The position numbers and the translations under genes were made by a program. DNA of 33,119 nt from NCBI GenBank assembly GCA_016293265.1, contig JAEDEN010000015.1:1-33119 (forward strand), in the 5' to 3' direction. The notes beneath the pieces were generated by a model. It did no database searches. It was not told the DNA's origin and worked only from the letters and a program-made list of their open reading frames with translations. This DNA is from Oscillospiraceae bacterium. GTDB lineage: Bacteria > Bacillota > Clostridia > Oscillospirales > Oscillospiraceae. Numbering within the stretch: position 1 is the stretch's first letter; every line of letters begins with the position of its first letter. Below are positions 1 to 9,500 of this stretch, piece by piece.

Positions 1-27
1 CGGCAGTCATTCGACTGCCGCTTTTTT
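1..27 (+). terminator. Intrinsic terminator of an upstream gene
   Basis: Seven-base inverted repeat CGGCAGT / ACTGCCG around the loop CATTCG, followed by CTTTTTT. It starts at the first base of the window, so the gene it ends lies to the left. Confidence 0.8.
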
Positions 28-44
28 CTATGCCAAGGAGCCTT

Positions 45-68
45 GCCGCCGGGATCCCGGCGGCTTTT
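45..68 (+). terminator. Second tandem terminator-like hairpin
   Basis: The 20-base perfect palindrome at 45-64 (GCCGCCGGGA and its complement) is followed by TTTT and a pyrimidine-rich stretch. It lies 18 bases after the first terminator and may be a back-up. The uninterrupted palindrome leaves no loop beyond the central bases, so it could also be a protein-binding site. Confidence 0.5.
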
Positions 69-166
69 GTCATCCTTTTGTTCTTTTTTGGCCTTTCCCT
101 CATGATAAGATCAATATAACGAAAGAAAGGAGGCCTAAGAAATTATTGAGGATAGTGCTGTCTAGC

Positions 167-210
167 ATTCCTCCCGCTCCTTCTCTTTGGCGGAAGGAAT
201 TATTTTTTCT
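167..210 (+). terminator. Intrinsic terminator
   Basis: ATTCCTCCCGC (167-177) pairs with GCGGAAGGAAT (190-200) with one C-A mismatch; TATTTTTTCT follows. No recognised gene lies just upstream, so it would end a short non-coding or leader transcript. Confidence 0.65.
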
Positions 211-230
211 CAAAAAATTGGAAGAAACAC

Positions 231-259
231 TTTCGTTTTGAATTAGAATGTGGTAAAAT
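231..259 (+). promoter_or_regulatory. Probable sigma-A promoter with extended -10
   Basis: TGGTAAAAT (251-259) is an extended -10 box. A 17-base spacer separates the TAAAAT from a weak -35, TTTCGT (231-236). It sits between the terminator at 167-210 and the small gene at 327, giving that gene its own transcription unit. Confidence 0.5.
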
Positions 260-326
260 TCACCTAAAGAAGAAGCGGGAATTAAGGGTTGACTGGACAA
301 ATTGTTCAATCGGAAAGGAGCGAACC

Positions 327-485
327 ATGTTGGAATTGCTTTGAGACGCTTTTTATCTCAGCGGCGGCCTGACTGTGGTGGGAATGCTGGTTCTGCCGGT
401 TTTGTTCTTGGTCATCATCAACGCCGTCTATTTTCTCCTTGAGATGTTCGGTAACGTCCACGAGCGGGGCGGTGCTTCTTCCTGA
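327..485 (+). CDS. Small membrane protein with in-frame UGA at codon 6 (recoded or pseudogene)
   Basis: ATG at 327 has a good ribosome site, AAGGAG (315-320), six bases upstream. The frame reads M-L-E-L-L, meets TGA at 342-344, then continues open for 46 codons to a second TGA at 483-485. The part after the UGA starts DAFYLSGG and contains one strong hydrophobic segment (around residues 16-38, including VVGMLVLPVLFLVI), then a charged tail ending HERGGASS. The unit has its own promoter (231-259) and terminator (504-531). If UGA is read as selenocysteine or tryptophan, the product has 52 residues and one membrane span, somewhat like small subunits such as OadG, but I do not recognise the family. 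UGA is a normal stop elsewhere in the window, so general reassignment is excluded. A UGG-to-UGA mutation or sequence error is the simplest alternative. Restart at GTG 375 or 378 would keep the membrane segment but has no ribosome site. Confidence 0.45.
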
Positions 486-503
486 AATCCAGCCTGTACG
501 TTG

Positions 504-531
504 CGGGCCGCGAAAGCGGCCCGTATTTTTT
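504..531 (+). terminator. Intrinsic terminator of the small membrane gene
   Basis: CGGGCCGC (504-511), GAAA tetraloop, GCGGCCCG (516-523), then TATTTTTT. It isolates the small gene at 327 from ispE. Confidence 0.9.
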
Positions 532-547
532 GGGGGTGTTCCTCTCA

Positions 548-577
548 TTGAAATCCCGGTACTGTGTGTGATATGAT
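548..577 (+). promoter_or_regulatory. Sigma-A promoter of ispE
   Basis: TTGAAA (548-553), 18-base spacer, TATGAT (572-577) with an extended -10 TG one base upstream. It lies 33 bases before the ispE start. Confidence 0.7.
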
Positions 578-609
578 GATAAATAATTGCCTACGAGGAG
601 GGCAAAGTA

Positions 610-1473
610 ATGAAAGAATGGACACGCCCGGCACCGGCCAAGGTAAATCTGGCGTTAGATATCCTGGGCCGCCGCCCGGATGGCTACCACGATATGTATA
701 TGGTCATGCAGACCATCTCCCTTTGCGATACCGTCGCTGTTGCGGAGGCAACGGAGGGGTTCACCCTTGCGGCGGAGGGCATCGTCCTCCCGGAGGGGAA
801 GAAAAGCCTGGAACAGCGGGCGGCAGAGGTGTTTTTCGCCGAGATCGGCCGCCCCATGCCGCCGCTGCGGGTGGAGCTGCAAAAGGTGACTCCCGCCTAT
901 GCGGGTCTTGGAGGGGGCAGCGCGGACGTGGCGGCGCTGCTGCGCATCCTGCGGGATGTATACGCTCCGGATTTGCCGGGTGAGACCCTGGAGCGTATCG
1001 GTTTTCAGGTGGGCAGTGATATGCCTTTCTGCGTCCGGGGCGGTACGGCTCTGGCCCAGGGCAGGGGAGAGGTGCTCACCGACCTTGCGCCCCTCCCGGA
1101 TTGCTGGTTCGTCCTCTGTAAGCCTGCCTTCGGCATTCCCACACCCCAGCTCTTTGCCCGGGTATCCGCCTGCGGGTTCGGGAACCGTCCGGATGTTCTC
1201 GGCATGATGGCAGCCCTGGAGCGGGGAGATCTGGTGGGAATCGCAGAGCGCCTTGGGAACGTATTTGAGGCGGTGCTCCCAGTGGAATACGGCGAAGTGC
1301 TCAGGATCAAGGAGGAACTGATGGCGCTTGGCGCTATGGGCGCCGCCATGAGTGGCTCCGGCCCCACGGTCTTTGGCATATTCCGGGAAGATTCCGCTGC
1401 CCGAAATGCCCTGCGGATATTGGGGCAAACCTATCCTCAGACCTACCTTGCCCAGCCTGTAAGGCGATTTTAA
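610..1473 (+). CDS. ispE: 4-diphosphocytidyl-2-C-methyl-D-erythritol kinase
   Basis: Cytosolic kinase of the MEP isoprenoid pathway; it uses ATP to phosphorylate the 2-hydroxyl of CDP-methylerythritol. The product has 287 residues, normal for IspE. It is a GHMP kinase: the N-terminus holds APAKVNLALDILGRRPDGYH with the conserved lysine (about residue 11), the glycine-rich ATP loop GLGGGSAD sits at about 98-106, and the third motif AMSGSGPTVFG is near residue 246. The start at 610 follows GAGGAGG by about eight bases. It has its own promoter (548-577) and a terminator after it (1573-1604), so it appears monocistronic. Pairing with spoIIR downstream is seen in several Clostridia, to my recollection. 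Large open frames on the opposite strand are coding shadows. Confidence 0.96.
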   Translation: MKEWTRPAPAKVNLALDILGRRPDGYHDMYMVMQTISLCDTVAVAEATEGFTLAAEGIVLPEGKKSLEQRAAEVFFAEIGRPMPPLRVELQKVTPAYAGLGGGSADVAALLRILRDVYAPDLPGETLERIGFQVGSDMPFCVRGGTALAQGRGEVLTDLAPLPDCWFVLCKPAFGIPTPQLFARVSACGFGNRPDVLGMMAALERGDLVGIAERLGNVFEAVLPVEYGEVLRIKEELMALGAMGAAMSGSGPTVFGIFREDSAARNALRILGQTYPQTYLAQPVRRF

Positions 1474-1572
1474 CGGCTTACAGGGCTTCGTGCAAAACTA
1501 TGATGCCGGTCTCTTTTGGCGCCGCGGTCTGAAAAGACAATGGGGCCTCGTTCCTGTATCTTGCCCCGCCGG

Positions 1573-1604
1573 GGCCGTCCGTTTTCGGGCGGCCTTGTTT
1601 TTTT
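1573..1604 (+). terminator. Intrinsic terminator of ispE
   Basis: GGCCGTCCG (1573-1581), TTTT loop, CGGGCGGCC (1586-1594) with one G-U pair, then TTGTTTTTTT. Confidence 0.88.
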
Positions 1605-1672
1605 CAAAGCAGGTTTAAAAGGATGCAAAAACGTCCATCCTTTCTGAAGATCAAAGAAAAGGACGTTGACAT

Positions 1673-2305
1673 ATGAAATCTGCTGAGCAAAAGAAAACCT
1701 TGAAAACAATAGAGCTTGCCCTTCTCATAGGTCTTGCAGCAGCGCTTCTCATAGGGGCTGTATCGCTGCGGACCCAGGAGAGTCTTTCGGAAAAGGTGGT
1801 GCGGCTCCATGTCCTTGCCAATTCCGATTCCCGGGAGGATCAGGCGCTCAAGCTTCGGGTGCGGGACAGGGTTCTGGCACGCACCACGGAACTGCTGGAG
1901 AAATCCTCAGACCGAAGGGAGGCGGAAAGCCGCCTCCGGGGCCGGCTTTTGGAACTGGAGGCCATCGCCGCGGAGGAGATCGCGGCAGCCGGCTATGATT
2001 ACGCCGTGACGGCCCAGCTTACCAATACGCATTTCCCTACCAAGGAATATGACGGCTTTGCGCTCCCGGCTGGGAACTATCTGGCCCTTCGCATTGTCAT
2101 TGGCGGTGGAGAGGGGCAGAATTGGTGGTGCGTGGTGTTTCCTCCGCTTTGTACCGCCGCGGCGGCGGATGTTCCTGCGTCGGCAATGGCTGCCGGTTTT
2201 TCGGAGGCAGAAGTGGGCCTTATCACAGAGGAGGACCGGGGCTATGTGCTGAAATTCAAGGCCGTGGAATGGTGGGAGGCCCTCCGGTCCAAATGGGAGG
2301 ACTGA
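1673..2305 (+). CDS. spoIIR: Stage II sporulation protein R
   Basis: SpoIIR is made in the forespore under sigma-F and secreted into the intermembrane space, where it triggers SpoIIGA to process pro-sigma-E in the mother cell. The 210-residue product has a short basic N-terminus, one hydrophobic segment at about 14-31 (LALLIGLAAALLIG), then the SpoIIR domain with the hallmark stretches RLHVLANSDSREDQALKL, HFPTKEYDGFALPAGNY and GQNWWCVVFPPLC. The start follows AAGGACG, the gene stands alone between terminators, and I cannot pick out a convincing sigma-F promoter. Its presence indicates an endospore-forming lineage. Confidence 0.95.
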   Translation: MKSAEQKKTLKTIELALLIGLAAALLIGAVSLRTQESLSEKVVRLHVLANSDSREDQALKLRVRDRVLARTTELLEKSSDRREAESRLRGRLLELEAIAAEEIAAAGYDYAVTAQLTNTHFPTKEYDGFALPAGNYLALRIVIGGGEGQNWWCVVFPPLCTAAAADVPASAMAAGFSEAEVGLITEEDRGYVLKFKAVEWWEALRSKWED

Positions 2306-2393
2306 GAGTGGAACATATCCGCTGCTTTTTATACGGCCGTGATGGAGACCGTTCCAAGAAAACCGCGCCCAAAGCGCCCAACCAAAACGCAAG

Positions 2394-2425
2394 AACAGCC
2401 TGCCGCCGGCAGGCTGTTCTTTATT
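2394..2425 (+). terminator. Intrinsic terminator of spoIIR
   Basis: AACAGCCTGCC (2394-2404), GCC loop, GGCAGGCTGTT (2408-2418), then CTTTATTT. It lies in the 174-base gap between spoIIR and the convergent gene at 2480 and could weakly serve both. Confidence 0.75.
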
Positions 2426-2479
2426 TCGGCGGTTTAGTCAATACCGCGATATCCTGTTGGGGCAGGGGCTGCGTTCTCC

Positions 2480-3088
2480 TTATTTGGCAAGGTAGGCATC
2501 GATATTGAAGTCCAGCAGACGCGTGTCCCGCCGGAGATACAGCGGGTGGTGGGGATGGCCGGACTTCAAAAGCGGCCCCGCGGTGTACCATTTTGCGCCC
2601 ACCGCCTTGCCGTCGGCGGCAAAGTCCCGCATACAATCCGTGAGGTAGCTTCGTTTTTCGATCATGTTTCCCCAAGCGGCCCAGACGGAGGGCTGAGGGG
2701 AGAGGGAGAGAAGGTAGCGGAAGGCTTTGCGGTTTTCCTGGTGGAGCCGGAGGTTGCACACGGGTTCCATGTCGTCCGGGCGGGTAGCCCGCTGGGCATA
2801 GATGTTGAACATCAGGAAGCTGTCATATCCGTTGGACAGGGCGATGCGGTTCACTGACTGGAGGGTGGGGTCAAGGGCTTCCGGCGCGGCGGTGGAAGGA
2901 TTGATGCCGATGCAGATCAGGGGCTTTTTCCCCCGGGTTCCAAGGATGTAACGGTATTCGGAATAGAAATTCGGCACATACAGCCACTTTTCCACATCGT
3001 AATCGGGAGAGGGAGAGAGGGCGGCTTCCAGTGCCGGATCGAAGAGCTCCAGTGTAAGCGTATCGGTTGTGGACAGGGGGATATGCAT
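2480..3088 (-). CDS. DUF1643 family protein
   Basis: A 202-residue protein of the DUF1643 family, which has no established biochemical role. The family signature is visible near residue 58 as ICIGINPSTA, followed by the usual DPTLQSVNRIA and the aromatic-rich stretch SVWAAWGNMIEKR; the C-terminus has KSGHPHHPLYL. There is no signal peptide or membrane segment. The start chosen is ATG at 3088, six bases after a perfect AGGAGGT (minus strand, 3094-3100); a longer frame from 3130 lacks a ribosome site. It is transcribed divergently from addB from its own strong promoter (3119-3147). Proximity to addAB may be chance. Confidence 0.85.
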   Translation of the reverse strand: MHIPLSTTDTLTLELFDPALEAALSPSPDYDVEKWLYVPNFYSEYRYILGTRGKKPLICIGINPSTAAPEALDPTLQSVNRIALSNGYDSFLMFNIYAQRATRPDDMEPVCNLRLHQENRKAFRYLLSLSPQPSVWAAWGNMIEKRSYLTDCMRDFAADGKAVGAKWYTAGPLLKSGHPHHPLYLRRDTRLLDFNIDAYLAK

Positions 3089-3118
3089 GGCGGTACCTCC
3101 TGGGATCGTCTTTTTCCC

Positions 3119-3147
3119 AGTGTACCACATGGGCGAAAAAAAGACAA
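3119..3147 (-). promoter_or_regulatory. Sigma-A promoter of the DUF1643 gene
   Basis: On the minus strand TTGTCT (3147-3142), 17-base spacer, TACACT (3124-3119), with TG one base before the -10. It is back-to-back with the addB promoter. Confidence 0.7.
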
Positions 3148-3154
3148 TCAGGTC

Positions 3155-3183
3155 TTCTTATGGAGCCGCAAGTGTGATATGAT
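3155..3183 (+). promoter_or_regulatory. Probable promoter of addBA
   Basis: TTCTTA (3155-3160), 17-base spacer, TATGAT (3178-3183), extended by TG one base upstream. The sequence around the -10 resembles the ispE promoter. Confidence 0.5.
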
Positions 3184-3215
3184 AAAACAAATGAAACCCG
3201 ACAAGGAGACCTGTT

Positions 3216-6200
3216 ATGCTGAGCATTTTGATTGGCCGCGCCAAAACAGGAAAATCCGATACCGTGCTGCGCCGTATTGCGTCCCTGGGGGATTCCGGCC
3301 GCCAGATCCTGCTGGTGCCGGAGCACGCCTCCTATCTGGCGGAGGTGGATCTTTGCCGCGTCTGCGGGCCCACCGCCAGCCGCCATGCGGAGGTTTTGAG
3401 CTTCCGCCGCCTTGCCGACCGGGTGCTCTCCGTCACCGGAGACAGTGCCGATGTGATTTTGGATGCAGGCGGTAAGCTGCTGACGCTGCAAAAAGTCCTG
3501 ATGGAAGTTTCTCCGGAGCTGACGGTCTATCGCCGTCCCTCTCAGAAGCCCGCTTTTTTGCAGCAGCTTCTGGATCTGTTTGACGAGCTGCGCTGCTATG
3601 AGGTAACGCCGGAGACACTCTACAGGGCATCGGAGCGCATCGAAAGCGCTACCGGCGAAAAGCTCCATGACCTGAGTCTGCTTTTTGGAGCCTATGAGGC
3701 CCGCCTCCACCGTCCGGGACTGGATATCCGGGATAAAATGACCAAGCTCTGTGACCATCTGGAAGAATCCTGTTATGCCGCAGGAAAGGATATTTTTATT
3801 GATGGCTTCACCTATTTCAATACCCAGGAGCGCCGTGTGCTGGAGATCATGCTGCGGCAGGCAAACTCTGTCACTGTCACGCTGATGGGCGAGGTGGGGA
3901 GCCGGGAAGAAATTTTCGATTCCACGCTGAAGACCTTCGCTCAGCTCAGGCGCCTTGCCGGGGAGGCGGGCCGTGCCGTGGAAGTGGAGCAGTTGGCCAG
4001 AGAGGACCGGTCTGCCCTTGGACATCTGGAGCGCTGTTTTTTTGGCGACCATCTGCCCTTCGAGGGAGATTGCGGCGCCATCCGCATCCGGGAGGCCGAC
4101 ACCGTCTACTCCGAGGTGGAGCAGGCGGCGGCAGATATCCTGCGCCTGACGGCGGCGGGGAAGTGCCGGTTCCGGGATATCACCGTTTCCGCCCGGAATA
4201 TGGGGGATTATATGGCCACCATTGAAACGGTATTTGAGCGTTACGGCATTCCCGCCTATTTAAGCCGCCGCAGCGATATTCTGGAAAAACCTGTCCTGAG
4301 CCTGCTGACCGGTGTTCTGTCGGCTATAGGCAACGGCTATGAATATGAGGATATGTTCCGCTGGCTGAAGACGGGTCTGGCGGGTCTGACGCCGGAGGAA
4401 TGCGACCGGCTGGAAAACTATGTCTTGAAGTGGGAGATCCACGGGAATATGTGGCTGCGGGATGTGGATTGGGCGGAGAATCCCGATGGCTACGGCGCGG
4501 CCTGGAATGAGACGCGCCAGGCGGAGCTGGATGCGGTGAACGCCCTGCGACGCCGCGTCCGCCAGGTCCTTTCGGATCTGGCAGAAGGCATGAAAACCGC
4601 GAAGACGGCGGGCGATAAAGTGGAAAAACTTTACAGCTTTATGGAGCGGCTGAACCTCCGGGAAGCCCTGGAAGAGCAGATGCGCACCCAGGCGGAAGCC
4701 GGACGGCTGCAAATGGCGGAAGAGACCGCCCAGCTTTGGGACATTCTCTGCGGCGTGCTGGACCAGTTCGTAGAGATCCTGGGAGACGAGCCCATGGAGC
4801 TGGAGGAATTCACCCGCCTCTTTCGCCAGATCCTGACCCAGTACAGCGTAGGTACCATCCCGGTGTCTGTTGACCAGGTATCCGTCAGTGAGATTACCCG
4901 CAACGACCGCCATACCATGAAGTATCTCTTCCTCCTGGGCGTTAACGACCATGTGATTCCAGATACCGGGCAGCGGGGCGGTATTTTGAATGATGATGAC
5001 CGGGACGAGCTCTTCCAACTGGGCGTGGAGCTTGCTCCCGGTGGCATGGAGCGGATCGGCATCGAGCTGCAAAATCTCTATGCGGCCCTTGCCCAGCCCA
5101 CCCAAGGGGTTACCGTCAGCTATCCGGTGACGGATATCTCCGGTGCGGAGCTGCGTCCTGCCTTTGTGGTGGAGCGGCTGCGCAAGCTCTTCCCGGGTAT
5201 CAAGATTGAAAAGGAAAGCCCTGAAAAGGAGTACCGCTTAACAGCTGTCCTGCCCGCTCTGGAAGCTGCCGGTACCATGCCGGGGGGCAGGCTCTGGCAA
5301 TACTTCGCCGGAGAGGAAAGCTACCGCCTCCAGCTTGCGGCCATGTCCCAGGCGGCGGATTTCCGGCGCGGTTCCCTTTCCCGGGAGGCGGTCCGGACCC
5401 TTTACGGCCAGCGCATCTCCATGTCCGCTTCCCGGGTGGAACGGCTGCGGTCCTGCCATTTTGCCTACTTTATGGAATATGGCCTGCGGGCAAAGCCCAG
5501 GACGCCCGCCGCCTTTGACGCCCCTCAGATCGGAACCTTCCTCCACTTCCTGCTGGAAAACGTAACGGCGGAGGTGCTGCGCCGGGGCGGCTTTGCTCAG
5601 GTGGAGGAAGAGGAGCTCCATGCCCTGGTGCGAACCTACATTGAGCTGTATGTGGACCAGGAGCTGCATCATTTTCAGGAAAAAAACGCCCGCTTCCGCT
5701 ATCTCTTCTCCCGCCTGCGGGCTACGGCCTACGCCGTGATGGATCAGGTAGCGGAAGAACTGCGCCATTCGGACTTTGTGCCCATCGCCTTCGAGATGGA
5801 CTTTGGCGACGGGAAGACCATGCCTTCGGTGGTGATATCCGAGCCGGGGGCGGAGCTTCGCCTGGGCGGCAAGGTGGACCGTGTGGATGGCTGGGTAAAG
5901 GAGGGGAAGCTCTATCTCCGGGTAGTGGATTACAAGTCCGGGCGGAAGTCCTTTGATCTGGGGGCAGTGCGGATGGGACTGGATATTCAGATGCTGCTGT
6001 ATCTGTTCACGCTGCAAAAAGAGGGGAAAGCCTATTTCGGGAAGGAGATCGAACCGGCAGGTGTACTGTATCTTCCTGCCCGGGACCAGGTGCTTCCCGC
6101 CAGCCGTACCGTCACGGCGGAGAAGCTCAGGGCCATGCGGGAAAAGGAGCTGCGCCGCTCCGGATTACTTCTGGCAGAGCCGGCCGTGCTGCGGGCCATG

Positions 6201-6527
6201 GAGCATGAGGCGCTGGAAGAACCTCATTTTCTGCCCTTGCAGGTGCGAAGGGACGGCAGCCTTTCCGGCAGCATCGCCTCGGCGGCCCGGCTTGGAAAAC
6301 TTGGGTGGTATGTTGAAAAACTCCTCCATGAGATCACCTGCGAAATCCGGGACGGCAACATTGACGCCGACCCCTGCTGCAAAACGGAGGAGGACACCCC
6401 CTGCCGTTACTGCGACTGGGCGGAGGCCTGCCACTTCTGCGACGGCAAGGGCGGCGACCACCTGCGCTATATCCAGCCGGTGCAGCGGGATGAATTCTGG
6501 AAGATGCTGGAAGAGGAGGGAGACTGA
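3216..6527 (+). CDS. addB: ATP-dependent helicase/deoxyribonuclease subunit B (AddB)
   Basis: AddB partners AddA to resect double-strand DNA ends up to Chi sites for RecA-dependent repair. The 1103-residue product has the Walker A box GRAKTGKS at residues 8-15, a degenerate helicase body, and a C-terminal RecB-type nuclease domain with VDYKSG near residue 903. The iron-sulfur staple typical of AddB is visible: one cysteine at about 747 (SCHFAYF) and a C-terminal cluster CRYCDWAEAC near 1060-1068. The start follows AAGGAG. The stop codon abuts the addA start (TGAATG), so the two subunits are translationally coupled. Several open frames of up to 280 codons on the minus strand are shadows of this GC-rich gene. 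Confidence 0.95.
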   Translation: MLSILIGRAKTGKSDTVLRRIASLGDSGRQILLVPEHASYLAEVDLCRVCGPTASRHAEVLSFRRLADRVLSVTGDSADVILDAGGKLLTLQKVLMEVSPELTVYRRPSQKPAFLQQLLDLFDELRCYEVTPETLYRASERIESATGEKLHDLSLLFGAYEARLHRPGLDIRDKMTKLCDHLEESCYAAGKDIFIDGFTYFNTQERRVLEIMLRQANSVTVTLMGEVGSREEIFDSTLKTFAQLRRLAGEAGRAVEVEQLAREDRSALGHLERCFFGDHLPFEGDCGAIRIREADTVYSEVEQAAADILRLTAAGKCRFRDITVSARNMGDYMATIETVFERYGIPAYLSRRSDILEKPVLSLLTGVLSAIGNGYEYEDMFRWLKTGLAGLTPEECDRLENYVLKWEIHGNMWLRDVDWAENPDGYGAAWNETRQAELDAVNALRRRVRQVLSDLAEGMKTAKTAGDKVEKLYSFMERLNLREALEEQMRTQAEAGRLQMAEETAQLWDILCGVLDQFVEILGDEPMELEEFTRLFRQILTQYSVGTIPVSVDQVSVSEITRNDRHTMKYLFLLGVNDHVIPDTGQRGGILNDDDRDELFQLGVELAPGGMERIGIELQNLYAALAQPTQGVTVSYPVTDISGAELRPAFVVERLRKLFPGIKIEKESPEKEYRLTAVLPALEAAGTMPGGRLWQYFAGEESYRLQLAAMSQAADFRRGSLSREAVRTLYGQRISMSASRVERLRSCHFAYFMEYGLRAKPRTPAAFDAPQIGTFLHFLLENVTAEVLRRGGFAQVEEEELHALVRTYIELYVDQELHHFQEKNARFRYLFSRLRATAYAVMDQVAEELRHSDFVPIAFEMDFGDGKTMPSVVISEPGAELRLGGKVDRVDGWVKEGKLYLRVVDYKSGRKSFDLGAVRMGLDIQMLLYLFTLQKEGKAYFGKEIEPAGVLYLPARDQVLPASRTVTAEKLRAMREKELRRSGLLLAEPAVLRAMEHEALEEPHFLPLQVRRDGSLSGSIASAARLGKLGWYVEKLLHEITCEIRDGNIDADPCCKTEEDTPCRYCDWAEACHFCDGKGGDHLRYIQPVQRDEFWKMLEEEGD

Positions 6528-9500
6528 ATGGCATTGACCCTGACGCCGCAGCAGCAGGCTGTTGTTGAAAACCGGGGCGGAAGCCTTCTGGTCTCCGCCG
6601 CCGCCGGATCCGGCAAGACGAAGGTCCTGGTGGAGCGGCTTTTCCGCTATGTGACGGAAGAGCACTGCAGCGTGGATGATTTCCTCATCATCACCTATAC
6701 GAAAGCCGCGGCGGCGGAGCTTCGCAGCAAGATTGCCTCGGAGCTTTCCCACCGTATGGCGGAGCACCCCCGGGATGAGCATTTGAAACGCCAGCTCCTG
6801 CGGGTCTATCAGGCGGACATCAAGACCGTGGACGCCTTTTGTACCGCCTTGGTGCGGGAAAATACCCACCTCCTTGCCAAAGAGGGGGAGCGACACGCCC
6901 TGACGCCGGATTTTCGTGTGTTGGATGAAAACGAGGCGGCGCTGGTGCGGGAGCGCGTCCTGAACCGTACCCTGGAGGGATTTTATGACACTCTGGACGA
7001 GTCCAAAGCCCAGCTTGCGGATACCCTTGGCGCCGGCCGGGACGACCGGGCACTGGTGCAGCTGGTGCTGGAGGTTTATGAAAAGCTCCAGAGCCACGCC
7101 TATCCGTCCAAATGGCTGGAGGACAGCAAGGCGGTCTGGCAGGATACCTGTTTGACCTTCGATGAAACGCCTTATGCCGCCGAGCTTCTAGCGGTGATCC
7201 GCCGTAAGGCGGGCCACTGGGCCGCCCTGCTGCAAAGCGCCGCCAAGCGTACAGAACTGGATGAGGCCCTTTCAAAGGGCTACGGTGAAAAGTTCCGCGC
7301 CGTGGCATACGCCTTTTCCCATCTGGAAAAGGCGGCGGACTGGGAGGACGCCCGCGCCCGGGCGGCGACGGTGGTCTTTCCGCGCCTGACCACCCCCAAG
7401 GGCCGCAAGGACGATGGGGATATCGTCGCACTCAAGCGGATTTGGGACGGCTGCAAAGAGGACATGAAAAAGCTGGAAGAGCTTCTGGAGGTCAGCGCGG
7501 AAGAGGCTATGGAGGATATCCGCGCCGTTGCACCGGCCATGACGGCCCTGCTGAATCTGACGGCGGAATTCCAGAGTGCCTACCGGGCGGAAAAGCTGCG
7601 GATGAACGCGGCGGACTTTTCCGATCAGGAGCATCTGGCCCTGGAGCTGCTGGTGGGGGAGGAGGGCGCCCCTACGGAGTTGGGCCTACAGGTGTCTGCC
7701 CGTTACCGGGAGATTCTGGTAGACGAATACCAGGATACAAACGAGATTCAAAACGCCATTTTCCGGGCGGTTTCCCGGAATGGACAAAATATTTTCACCG
7801 TGGGGGACGTGAAGCAGAGCATCTACCGTTTCCGCTTGGCAGACCCCACCATTTTCCTTGGAAAATACAACCGCTTCCGATCCTACGAGGAGGCGGAGGA
7901 AGGGGAGGAGCGGAAGATCCTGCTTACGAAAAATTTCCGCTCCCGTCGGGAGATTCTGGAGAGCACCAACTTCATTTTTGAAAATATTCTTTCCCGGGAA
8001 ATGGGGGAGATGGAGTATGGTGAGGACGAGGCGCTTCATTTCGGCGCGGAGTATTATCCGCCCCGGGAGGACTGTGCCACAGAGTTCCACCTTATCGCTG
8101 CCCACCGCAAGTCTCCGGAGATTTCCCATCCGGTCAAGCGTCTCACCGCGGAGGCCCGCTTTGTTGCCCGCCGCATTCAGGAACTCTTGGAGGAGGGCTA
8201 CCCCGTGACAGACGGCGACGGGACCCTCCGTCCTTGCCGGAGCGAGGACATCGTGATCCTGATGCGCTCCCCGGGCAGCCGTGCGGCGGCTTTTGCCGAG
8301 GCCCTGGCGGAACGGAACATCCCCTGCTCCTTTGAAGAAAGCGGCGACTTTTTCTCCACCATGGAGATTTCCGTCACCATGGGGCTCCTTGCCGTTGTGG
8401 ACAATCCCCGGCAGGATGTGCCCCTGATTTCCGTGCTGCGTTCGCCGGTGTTCGGCTTTACGCCGGACCGCCTGGCGGAGATTCGTGGAAAGGACCCGGG
8501 AGGCGACTTTTATGACGCCGTAAAGGCCGACGGGGGAGAGGACTGCGGGGCTTTCCTGGAGACTTTGAGTGAGCTGCGTCATGCCGCCCGGGATATGAGC
8601 GTTCACCGCCTGGTGTGGCATATGTATAACAAACTGAACCTACTTGGAATTTTCGGCGCCATGGAGGAGGGAGCCAAGCGGCGGGAAAACCTGATCGCTT
8701 TCAGCCGCCACGCTGAAAAATTCGAGAGCAACGGCTACCGTGGCCTGTTTGCCTTCATGACCCAGCTTCGCCGTCTGGTGGAAAGCGGACAGGCACCCTC
8801 CACCAAGGCAGCCGCCGCGGTGAACGGCGTTCGCCTGATGAGCATCCACAAGTCCAAGGGCCTGGAGTTTCCCATCGTGTTCCTCGCCGATCTGGACCAT
8901 GCATTTTCCAGACAGGACTTCGACACGGCGGTGTTGGTACATCCCGGGTTGGGCCTTGGCCCCCGCTGTGTGGATTTGAAACGGAAAATCAAATACCCCA
9001 CCCTTGCCCGCCTTGCCGTGGAGGAAAAGCTGCGCCGGGAAAACCTGGCCGAGGAGCAGCGGATCTTGTACGTGGCCATGACCCGGCCCAAAGAGAAGCT
9101 GATCCTGGTGGACTCCATGTATTCCGCCCAACAAACGCTGCAAAAGCTCTGTGCCCTGGCCTCCTGCCCGGTGATGCCGGAAACGGTGGCGGCGGCGAAG
9201 AACTTCGGCCAGTGGGTGCTGCTGCCCCTGCTGTGCCGGACGGAGAGCACACCGCTGCGCGCCTATGCAGAAGCGGATGTGGGGGATGTTGATTCCAGCG
9301 GTACCAGACAGTGGCAAGTATTTTTACATGACAGCGAAGAATACCGTGAGAGACCGGCTGCTTTCCATTCGGAAGAGTGGGGGGAGAAGAAAGAATCCAC
9401 TTTTGACCCGGAACTGCTCTCCTTCCGCTATCCCTACCGGCGGGAGACGCTGCTTCCCGCCAAGCTGACGGCAACCCAGCTCAAAGGGAGAGCCCTGGAC

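Larger units (their letters stand above)
65..326. other. Non-coding stretch with a leader-like transcript
   Basis: No convincing gene in either strand. A perfect AGGAGG (128-133) is followed only by very short frames (ATT at 143 stops at once; TTG at 146 would give about 31 residues with a 12-base spacing). A terminator follows at 167-210, then a promoter at 231-259 that serves the small gene at 327. The stretch may make a short RNA or leader peptide, but I cannot show either. Confidence 0.4.

Noticed and set aside
2122..2508. 128-codon open frame overlapping the end of spoIIR
   Set aside because: It runs in another frame inside spoIIR, crosses a terminator and overlaps the convergent gene; no ribosome site and no recognisable domain.
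2871..4052. 393-codon minus-strand open frame over the DUF1643 gene start and addB
   Set aside because: It is a shadow of the GC-rich addB gene; it crosses both divergent promoters and has no family features.
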